Source: Candidatus Brevefilum sp.
GTDB taxonomy: Bacteria > Chloroflexota > Anaerolineae > Anaerolineales > Anaerolineaceae
Assembly (NCBI GenBank): GCA_007119455.1
Contig: SKPR01000105.1
Span: 1 to 5,600 of the forward strand
Length of the DNA stretch: 5,600 nt
Direction: 5' to 3'
Below, piece by piece: positions 1 to 5,091 of this stretch. Positions within the stretch are counted from its first letter, which is position 1, and every line of letters starts with the position of its first letter. The notes beneath the pieces were generated by a model, which saw only the letters and a list, made by a program, of their open reading frames with translations, was not told the origin of the DNA and searched no databases. The position numbers were made by a program, and so were the translations under genes.

Positions 1-159
1 GGGCGGAAGAGCGGGTTCACTGCGATATAAGTCCCGCTGTTTGGGCGTCATTCGCCTGTAATGACCGCTGCGCAACCCCAACTGGTACAGGGAATAGCAC
101 CAGATTTTTGTCAAACCAAGCTCACGGATGGCTTTGAACCCTTTTGTTATTTGATCCAT
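1..159 (-). CDS. N-terminal fragment of a possible heparinase II/III-like (alginate-lyase-like) polysaccharide lyase, cut by the left edge
   Basis: An open frame of 53 codons starts at the ATG at 159-157 and stays open to base 1, so the gene continues outside the window. An in-frame TAA lies ten codons upstream and there is no other ATG, GTG or TTG between it and this ATG, which fixes the start. The visible protein begins MDQITKGFKAIRELG and continues with an aromatic stretch (IWCYSLYQLGLRSGHYRR, residues 19-36). That pattern, a short helix followed by YxLYQLGLRSGHYRR and then a TP motif, resembles the N-terminus of heparinase II/III family proteins in exopolysaccharide loci. The catalytic toroid and sheet domains lie outside the window, so the function is an inference from resemblance. 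The gene lies 81 bases behind the oxidoreductase gene in the same direction, with no obvious terminator between them, and may be co-transcribed. The ribosome binding site is weak (only a GGG a few bases ahead of the ATG). I am confident it is a real gene and only moderately confident of the family. Confidence 0.6.
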   Translation of the reverse strand, partial: MDQITKGFKAIRELGLTKIWCYSLYQLGLRSGHYRRMTPKQRDLYRSEPALPP

Positions 160-240
160 AATTACCCGGATGTCAGTGAAGTGATATTAATCTTTTGATC
201 GGGCTGCAAGTGGATTCAGTCCTGATATGAGACCTGGCAA

Positions 241-2412
241 CTATCCGGATGATTTCGCTTCGATGGGGACTGATTTTCCGTTCCGCAGGGACTCAACCGC
301 AGCAAAACTGGCCAGAGTCACGCCAATCATCTGTTGGTAAGGAATAGGGGCTGAGTGTTCTCCTTGCAAACTATCGAGAAACGTCTGCCAGGCTCCCTGA
401 TGGCCCTTATCCTGCCGCAGTGAATGGCGTTTGATCCGACGCCGGCCATTCACGACTGTTTCCAGCTTCCGCCAATCATTTAAGACAGCGATACGTCCGC
501 CGCTGAATACTTCTAAATACTCCTTGGGGAAGGAGCGGTCGCCATTAGCCAGATAGCTGACGATTCCCAGCGACCCATCCGGGAAGCGAAATTGCATCAC
601 CACGTTATCTTCGTGATATTTGCCATCATCCGGCAGTCCCCGGGTGGTAACCTCAATTGGGATTTCACCCACAAGAAAGGTTAGAAAATCAATAAAATGA
701 CAGCCTTCACCAATGATGCGGCCGCCGCCGACCTGTGGGTCGATCAACCAGTGATCCGAGGGCAGGGCGTTGGCATTGACCCGGTAATGGGCATAGAGAG
801 GTTCCTTGCGCTGGTCGATAAAATCTTTCAGCCGGACGGCCAGGGGTGCGAAGCGCCGGTTAAAACCGACCATTAATTGGGGTTGGTCGGGTGTGTTAAA
901 CAACTCAACCACCTGGTCGAGTTGATCCCGGTTAATGGCCAGTGGCTTTTCACAGTAAACGTGTTTCCCGGCTGCAAACGCATCCTGGATCTGCGCGGCA
1001 TGCAGGTTGTGCCGGGTCAGAATGGCGATCATGTTGATGGCCGGATCCTCGTACAGGGCTTCAGGCTTGCTGTCAGAAAAACCAAAGCCAAACCTTTTGG
1101 CTGCATGCTGAGCACTCACGCCCGATGCCGAAACAATCCCCACCGGTGCAATACCGCCGGCTTTTTTAACGGCGGGTAGAAAGGTAGAAAGGGCATAATT
1201 GCCAGCACCCAACACGCCGAGGGCCAGAATTTCACCGGGTTTAACCCGTACGGTGGGCGCGTTCACGTTTGGGATGCGGTTATCCTTGGGCGGCTTCCCC
1301 GCCTCATAGGTCAGGAGGACTCCCAGATATGGCTCTTCACCAGTGATAACCCTGTAGGCACGTTCCCCTTCCTCGATGGGTATCCGGTGGGAGATTAATG
1401 GATTGACATCGATCTTCTTCTGAGCCAGCAGGTCGATAAAGGCTTCCATATTGCGGCCTTCTGTCCAGCGGACATAACCGATGGGGTAGTCCCGGGCTTT
1501 TTCCTCGTAGTTCGGATCATACCGCCCCGGGCCATAGGAGCGTGAAACGATCAGTTCGAGTTCCTTCTCAAAATAGGTTTTCCGGGGAATATCCATGCCC
1601 ACAGCACCGACCACAATCACCCTGGCCCTATCTCGCGCGATATTGCCGGCCAGTTCAATGGTTTCGTTTGAAGCGGTGTCCGCACAAATCAACACGGCAT
1701 CCAGGCCATGTCCTTTGGTAAAGGTGTCACTGGCTTCCTGTGCTTGCGAAGGCTTCACGGCCATGTGCGTGCCCATCTGGCCAGACCTTTCAATGCGGGC
1801 CGAATCAAGATCGATACCCAAAACCTGGCAACCTGCTGCCTGCGCGATCGCAGTAGCAAGCATGCCCAGCAGACCCAGACCAACCACACCTACCCGTGCT
1901 CCGACCTGTACATCGGCCAACCGGAATCCTTGCATGGCAATCGCCCCGATGGTCGTGAAAGCAGCAGCTACAAAATCAACTTCTTCTGGGATGGAGACCA
2001 TCAGGTTTTGAGGGATGGAGGCAAACTCAGCATGGACAGCATACCCACCTCCGCCGCAGGCCACCCGTTCACCAGCCTTGAAACCGCGCAGCCCTGGCCC
2101 GGCCTCGATGATCGTGCCGGCAGATGCGTAACCCAGCTGCAGCGGTTGATCTAATTTGTTCATCGCAGCATCATAGGTGGTCAGCAGGCCTTCCCGCTTT
2201 GCTTTGTTGATCACCTCGCGTACCAGGTCAGGCCGCGATTTAGCCTTTCCCACCAGACCCTGCCGGGCAAATTCGACGAGCATACGTTCGGTTCCGGCAG
2301 ATACCACAGATACAGCGGTGCGTACCAATGCAGTGCCCTGACCGGGTTTTGGAACAGGAACATCGGTCACCTGGGTTTCGCCTGTTTTCATATTTTGTAG
2401 CAATTGTTTCAT
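241..2412 (-). CDS. Bi-domain oxidoreductase: zinc-less MDR (alcohol-dehydrogenase-like) domain fused to a Gfo/Idh/MocA domain
   Basis: The 723-residue protein holds two NAD(P)-binding enzymes in one chain. Residues 1 to about 370 are a medium-chain dehydrogenase/reductase domain: a GroES-like fold, then a Rossmann fold with the glycine motif GLGLLG (178-183) and an acidic residue after the second strand (D201). Residues about 395-720 are a Gfo/Idh/MocA domain with its own nucleotide motif GAGNYA (402-407), the family motif CEKP (487-490; the Lys normally acts in catalysis) and GEGCHFID (568-575), whose His572 sits where these sugar dehydrogenases keep a catalytic His. Where zinc alcohol dehydrogenases have the catalytic Cys of a CGTD-like motif, this protein has SAGTE (38-42), and no four-Cys structural zinc site is seen, so the first domain is probably not a zinc enzyme. 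Fusions of this type occur in polysaccharide biosynthesis loci and probably oxidise, reduce or epimerise a (nucleotide-)sugar, but the substrate is unknown to me. The ATG at 2412 gives the usual MKQLLQN start. A perfect TATAAT lies about 40 bases upstream; the ribosome binding site is poor (AAAAGAG, about nine bases away). Confidence 0.9.
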   Translation of the reverse strand: MKQLLQNMKTGETQVTDVPVPKPGQGTALVRTAVSVVSAGTERMLVEFARQGLVGKAKSRPDLVREVINKAKREGLLTTYDAAMNKLDQPLQLGYASAGTIIEAGPGLRGFKAGERVACGGGGYAVHAEFASIPQNLMVSIPEEVDFVAAAFTTIGAIAMQGFRLADVQVGARVGVVGLGLLGMLATAIAQAAGCQVLGIDLDSARIERSGQMGTHMAVKPSQAQEASDTFTKGHGLDAVLICADTASNETIELAGNIARDRARVIVVGAVGMDIPRKTYFEKELELIVSRSYGPGRYDPNYEEKARDYPIGYVRWTEGRNMEAFIDLLAQKKIDVNPLISHRIPIEEGERAYRVITGEEPYLGVLLTYEAGKPPKDNRIPNVNAPTVRVKPGEILALGVLGAGNYALSTFLPAVKKAGGIAPVGIVSASGVSAQHAAKRFGFGFSDSKPEALYEDPAINMIAILTRHNLHAAQIQDAFAAGKHVYCEKPLAINRDQLDQVVELFNTPDQPQLMVGFNRRFAPLAVRLKDFIDQRKEPLYAHYRVNANALPSDHWLIDPQVGGGRIIGEGCHFIDFLTFLVGEIPIEVTTRGLPDDGKYHEDNVVMQFRFPDGSLGIVSYLANGDRSFPKEYLEVFSGGRIAVLNDWRKLETVVNGRRRIKRHSLRQDKGHQGAWQTFLDSLQGEHSAPIPYQQMIGVTLASFAAVESLRNGKSVPIEAKSSG

Positions 2413-2450
2413 GGGTAGACACTCTTTTGAAGGAAATGAATGATAATCAA

Positions 2451-2456
2451 ATTATA
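2451..2456 (-). promoter_or_regulatory. Probable -10 box for the bi-domain oxidoreductase gene
   Basis: On the minus strand this reads TATAAT, a perfect -10 hexamer 38 bases ahead of the ATG at 2412. It predicts transcription starting near 2444 and a leader of about 30 bases. No good -35 hexamer is found 16-18 bases upstream (the 17-base position reads AACCAC) and there is no TGN extension, so an activator may be needed or the match may be accidental in an AT-rich stretch. Confidence 0.45.
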
Positions 2457-2549
2457 GCGCATACCGGATTTTGGTGGTTCTTGGCAGGAGGGGTTCAGCT
2501 CTTTGTGTTCAGGTTTTGAAAGTAAAGAACTGTTCACCTGTTCTTAAAT

Positions 2550-2579
2550 AAAAAAAGATTGCCGCAAGGGGCAACCTTT
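2550..2579 (-). terminator. Rho-independent terminator of the zinc-ribbon gene
   Basis: On the minus strand the RNA forms a 10-pair stem, AAAGGTTGCC (2579-2570) with GGCAATCTTT (2563-2554), with one G-U pair and a six-base loop (2569-2564). It runs directly into a tract of seven T (2556-2550). It starts 18 bases after the stop codon at 2598, so it ends the zinc-ribbon transcript and separates it from the oxidoreductase gene downstream. On the plus strand there is no T tract after the stem, so it should act in one direction only. Confidence 0.88.
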
Positions 2580-2597
2580 GGAAAATGCCAGTATTAA

Positions 2598-2900
2598 TCA
2601 GCTTTCGGATTTATTGCTTTTTTCTGATTTTTCCGTGGTTTTTACTTCGCTCTTGGTTTCGGAATCTTTTTCTTTCTTTTCCGAATCTTCTTTATCCGCG
2701 TTGTAAGATTGGCCGGAAGGGGAGCGGTTATCTGTTGCGTAGAATCCTTTGCCCTTAAAAACGATCCCCACAGGCTGGTAGACCTTGCGTAAAGCAGCTT
2801 CGCTGCATTCAGGGCAGATCAGCAGGGGCTCTTCGGTGAACTTCTGATATTGATCGAAGCGGATCCCGCAATTTTCACATTGATAGGTATAGGTTGGCAT
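2598..2900 (-). CDS. FmdB-family small zinc-ribbon protein with a charged Ser/Lys/Glu tail
   Basis: The 100-residue protein opens with MPTYTYQC, the typical start of the FmdB (putative regulatory, CxxC_CxxC_SSSS) family. Two knuckles, C8-x2-C11 and C29-x2-C32, should bind one zinc ion. A short segment follows (VYQPVGIVFKGKGFYATDNR, residues 40-59) that is also typical: the family often keeps a FKGxGFY motif here. Residues 67-100 are low-complexity, made almost only of Ser, Lys, Glu, Asp and Thr, and are probably disordered. FmdB was named for a possible regulator of formamidase/amidase genes, but the molecular role of most members is unknown, and nothing here points to an amidase. The gene stands alone, with its own promoter (2930-2958), a good ribosome binding site (AGGAAG, six bases before the ATG) and a strong terminator just after the stop. 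The ATG at 2900 is supported by both the binding site and the family N-terminus. Confidence 0.9.
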   Translation of the reverse strand: MPTYTYQCENCGIRFDQYQKFTEEPLLICPECSEAALRKVYQPVGIVFKGKGFYATDNRSPSGQSYNADKEDSEKKEKDSETKSEVKTTEKSEKSNKSES

Positions 2901-2906
2901 AACAAA

Positions 2907-2912
2907 CTTCCT
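2907..2912 (-). promoter_or_regulatory. Ribosome binding site of the zinc-ribbon gene
   Basis: On the minus strand this reads AGGAAG, six bases before the ATG at 2900-2898. It is the only strong Shine-Dalgarno match seen in the window and it fixes the start of this gene. Confidence 0.75.
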
Positions 2913-2929
2913 GAACTTTATCTCAAAAG

Positions 2930-2958
2930 ATTATAGTCCCCTTATGTGCCAATGGCAA
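2930..2958 (-). promoter_or_regulatory. Near-consensus housekeeping sigma promoter of the zinc-ribbon gene
   Basis: On the minus strand the -35 box is TTGCCA (2958-2953; five of six match TTGACA). It is separated by exactly 17 bases from a perfect TATAAT (2935-2930). Transcription should start near 2923, giving a leader of about 23 bases that holds the AGGAAG ribosome binding site. A perfect inverted repeat covers the -35 box (separate entry). Confidence 0.82.
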
Positions 2959-2965
2959 GTGCCAT
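2947..2965. repeat. Overlapping inverted repeats over the -35 box (possible operator)
   Basis: The stretch holds a perfect dyad, ATGGCA-AG-TGCCAT (2952-2965), and a second overlapping one, TGCCA-A-TGGCA (2947-2957). The same half-site thus occurs three times in alternating orientation, and the -35 box of the zinc-ribbon gene (2953-2958) lies inside it. The position is typical for a repressor operator. No regulator gene is in the window, so the binding protein is unknown. Confidence 0.45.
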
Positions 2966-3033
2966 CGCTGGAGATTTAATGAATTTCATATAAAAATCCG
3001 TTTCATATGACAGATTTCCATTGACTCAGGTAC

Positions 3034-3063
3034 TTGGAATACGCCATGTATCACTGGTATAAT
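3034..3063 (+). promoter_or_regulatory. Extended -10 promoter of the LysM lipoprotein gene
   Basis: A perfect TATAAT (3058-3063) is preceded by TGG (3055-3057), giving the extended -10 form TGNTATAAT. A partial -35 box, TTGGAA (3034-3039, four of six matches), lies 18 bases upstream. Only six bases separate the -10 box from the ATG at 3070, so the predicted transcription start falls on or next to that ATG. The TTG and ATG codons upstream at 3034 and 3046 lie inside the promoter and cannot be translation starts if this promoter is the one used. A TTGACT at 3021-3026 is too far away (31 bases) to be the partner of this -10. Confidence 0.72.
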
Positions 3064-3069
3064 GCCGGC

Positions 3070-4083
3070 ATGTTTAAAATGAAGCTTTTGGCTGTTGGTT
3101 TTGTCATCCTGACTTCTCTGATGCTGAGTGCCTGTGCACAAGATATGGAACCTGTGACAGCAACACCGTCCCCAACCTTGGGCGGTACACTGCGTCCCTA
3201 TCCGACAGGTACACCTACGCACACACCCTGGCCAACGGACTATGTTACACCGACTCCCACGCCGACCGTTACACCTACTGCGACTCAGGTGTTCTATGAG
3301 GTCCAGGAGGGAGACGATATGTACAGTATTGGCTGGCGTTTTAAAATCTCCCCCCAGGAGATCATGACTGCCAATCCGGATGTTAATCCCCGTTCAATGA
3401 GCATCGGCGAGTCATTATTTATTCCGATCACACCTGCACCGGAAGCCACGCCAACTGAGATGGTTGAACTGACGCCGACGGCCACCCAACCTTATGAAGG
3501 CCTGGTTACGCCTGATTGTTACCCTGATGCCCTGGGTGGGTTATGGTGCTTTGTTTTAGTCGAAAACGAGGAAACGGAGGCCCTGGAGAACATCTCGGCG
3601 ATTATCACAATCGGGACAGGCGATGAAAAGAGGGAAGAGATAGCCATCATGCCTTTAAATCTCTTGCCGGCGGGTGAATCACTTCCTCTGATCGCGTATT
3701 TTCCACCGCCAATTTCACAAACTACAGATATCTCAGCGAAAATCGATTTTTTCCTGCCCGTGATGCCCGACGATCAGCGCTATTTACCGGTGACGGTTGA
3801 AAATCAATCGGTTGACTTCAATCAAAATGGGATGATTGCTAAAGTGAGCGGCTCAATCTTGCTTCCCGCAGGGGAACCTCAGACGCGCTATATCTGGGTG
3901 GCCGGGACTGCCTTTGATGAAGATGGACAGGTTGTTGCAATACGCCGTTGGGATAGTGAACGTCAGCTCTCGGGCGGAGAACGAGTTGAATTTGAGTTGT
4001 TCCTCTACAGCCTGGGGAATCCCATCGATAGGGTGAACCTGCTGGTAGAAGCACAACCGGTCATTGAAAACGATGATCAATAG
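3070..4083 (+). CDS. Secreted LysM-domain lipoprotein with Thr/Pro-rich linkers
   Basis: The protein, 337 residues from the ATG at 3070, starts with a lipoprotein signal peptide: Lys at 3 and 5, a hydrophobic core (6-18) and the lipobox LSAC ending at Cys22. It should therefore be lipid-anchored on the outer face of the membrane. A Thr/Pro-rich linker follows (about 30-72, with TPTPTPTVTPTATQ). Then comes one LysM domain (about 75-120: YEVQEGDDMYSIGWRF, then NPDVNP and IGESLFIPI), a fold that binds N-acetylglucosamine polymers such as peptidoglycan. A second linker spans about 121-140. The C-terminal region (145-337) is rich in beta-strand-like segments and looks like two Ig-like units of the FxLYD type (about 158-205 and 245-330, ending FELFLYSLGNPIDRVNLLVEA). 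Cys150 and Cys160 could form a disulphide. No catalytic motif is visible, so a structural or cell-wall-binding role is likely. The frame is open back to a TTG at 3034, but the signal peptide and promoter favour 3070. It lies 92 bases ahead of folP. Confidence 0.87.
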   Translation: MFKMKLLAVGFVILTSLMLSACAQDMEPVTATPSPTLGGTLRPYPTGTPTHTPWPTDYVTPTPTPTVTPTATQVFYEVQEGDDMYSIGWRFKISPQEIMTANPDVNPRSMSIGESLFIPITPAPEATPTEMVELTPTATQPYEGLVTPDCYPDALGGLWCFVLVENEETEALENISAIITIGTGDEKREEIAIMPLNLLPAGESLPLIAYFPPPISQTTDISAKIDFFLPVMPDDQRYLPVTVENQSVDFNQNGMIAKVSGSILLPAGEPQTRYIWVAGTAFDEDGQVVAIRRWDSERQLSGGERVEFELFLYSLGNPIDRVNLLVEAQPVIENDDQ

Positions 4084-4107
4084 GGATGATTTTGGGTTTT
4101 TTAGCGT

Positions 4108-4131
4108 AATATCCGGGGTATGATGGATATT
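4108..4131. repeat. Short perfect inverted repeat between the lipoprotein gene and folP
   Basis: AATATCC (4108-4114) and GGATATT (4125-4131) form a perfect seven-base dyad with a ten-base loop. No T tract follows it on either strand, so it is not a standard terminator. The loop contains TATGAT (4119-4124), a possible weak -10 box without a convincing -35, so the dyad could be an operator, a weak stem-loop in a read-through transcript, or chance. Confidence 0.35.
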
Positions 4132-4175
4132 GGACATTGGCTTAAATCGAAATTAGTGACTGACCGGGGCATAAA

Positions 4176-5066
4176 ATGAAACAACAACCGCTTGCACCTT
4201 TACCATGGGAATTACGAACCTACATCATGGGCATCATCAATGTTACCCCCGATAGTTTCTCAGGGGATGGGATCATGCAAGCCGATGATGTCATTCGAGC
4301 TTCTGTGAATCAGGCGCGCTTATTTCTACGGCAGGGTGCAGATATCCTCGACATAGGCGGTGAGAGCACCAGGCCAGGATCAGAACCCATTGACGAGCAA
4401 CAGGAGCTCGACCGTGTCATCCCCGTAATCAAGGCCATTCGCAACGCCTTTCCCGAAGTCCGAATCTCAATTGATACGTATAAAGCATCCGTTGCAGAAA
4501 AAGCCCTTACGACCGGTGCAAATTGGGTTAATGATGTCTGGGGGTTTCATGCCGATCCCGAACTACCAGCTGTCGTGTCTGAGTTTGGCGTACCCGTTGT
4601 TTTGATGCACAACCGGTCCAAACCCGGTTCAGCCCAACTGGAGGCCCGCTTGGGCGGTCGTTATGTGGGGGTAGAATATGATGACCTGATAGGTGATATC
4701 CGGCGTGAGCTGCTGGAAAGCGTTGCCCTGGCACACCAGGCCGGTATCCCGGATGATCGCATCATTCTCGATCCTGGGATTGGTTTTGGAAAGACGGTAT
4801 CGCAGAATCTCGAATTGCTCGACCGGCTGGACGAGATCAAAGACCTCGGTTATCCACTCCTCGTCGGCCCTTCACGAAAATCCTTCATCGGTTATACCCT
4901 GGATCTGCCCCCGGATGAACGTGTCGAGGGGACGGCGGTGGCTGTCTCGTTGAGCATTGACCGGGGTGCAAATATCGTCCGGGTGCACGATGTGGGTGTG
5001 ATATCACGTGTGGTGCGAATGACGGATGCCATTGTCCGGCGAAACCAGGCTGGTCAGGAAAGTTGA
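4176..5066 (+). CDS. folP: Dihydropteroate synthase
   Basis: This enzyme joins p-aminobenzoate to 6-hydroxymethyl-7,8-dihydropterin diphosphate to make dihydropteroate in cytoplasmic folate synthesis; it is the target of sulfonamides. The 296 residues form a pterin-binding TIM barrel with every family signature in order: MGIINVTPDSFSGDG (18-32, with Asn22 for metal and diphosphate), DIGGESTRPGS (59-69), ISID (97-100), NDVWG (119-123), VVLMHNR (141-147), DPGIGFGK (199-206), GPSRKSFIG (231-239, with Lys235 of the pterin and pABA pocket), EGTAVAVSLSIDRGA (251-265) and RVHDV (269-273). Length and residues are normal for an active enzyme. The ATG at 4176 is supported by a modest GGGG ribosome binding site six bases upstream and by the short N-terminal arm before the first strand. 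It follows the lipoprotein gene in the same direction, without a clear terminator between, and may partly share its transcript. No other folate gene is present here. It converges on the phytoene synthase gene, with only 25 bases between the two stop codons. Confidence 0.97.
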   Translation: MKQQPLAPLPWELRTYIMGIINVTPDSFSGDGIMQADDVIRASVNQARLFLRQGADILDIGGESTRPGSEPIDEQQELDRVIPVIKAIRNAFPEVRISIDTYKASVAEKALTTGANWVNDVWGFHADPELPAVVSEFGVPVVLMHNRSKPGSAQLEARLGGRYVGVEYDDLIGDIRRELLESVALAHQAGIPDDRIILDPGIGFGKTVSQNLELLDRLDEIKDLGYPLLVGPSRKSFIGYTLDLPPDERVEGTAVAVSLSIDRGANIVRVHDVGVISRVVRMTDAIVRRNQAGQES

Positions 5067-5091
5067 TGGGGTTTGGAAAAAGACAACAACA

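Noticed and set aside
1595..2154. Two plus-strand frames of about 140 codons opposite the oxidoreductase gene.
   Set aside because: Their composition (many Ala, Pro, Thr and Arg without motifs) fits shadows of the dense coding frame on the other strand, which has clear domain motifs.
2328..2519. A 63-codon plus-strand frame across the oxidoreductase start and its upstream region, with a hydrophobic end.
   Set aside because: It covers the other gene's 5' end and its -10 box, has no ribosome binding site at its start, and the hydrophobic end is short and unremarkable.
2943..2967. TGGCAC elements on the minus strand suggested a sigma-54 promoter (TGGCAC-N5-TTGC).
   Set aside because: The TGGCAC copies are not followed by TTGC at five bases: one is followed directly, the other has no such element. 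A clean 17-spaced -35/-10 pair explains the site better.
2984..3008. Direct repeat TTTCATAT at 2984-2991 and 3001-3008 in the divergent region.
   Set aside because: An eight-base AT-rich repeat can easily arise by chance here, and it does not overlap either promoter.
3034..3069. A longer start for the lipoprotein at the TTG at 3034 or the ATG at 3046.
   Set aside because: Both lie within the promoter, would put His, Tyr and Trp ahead of the signal peptide, and have no ribosome binding site.
4084..4110. T-rich stretch after the lipoprotein gene as a possible terminator.
   Set aside because: The T tract at 4097-4102 is not preceded by a GC-rich inverted repeat.
3853..4137. A 94-codon minus-strand frame antisense to the end of the lipoprotein gene.
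   Set aside because: It lies opposite a well-supported gene, shows no recognisable motif, and has no promoter or ribosome binding site that I can see.
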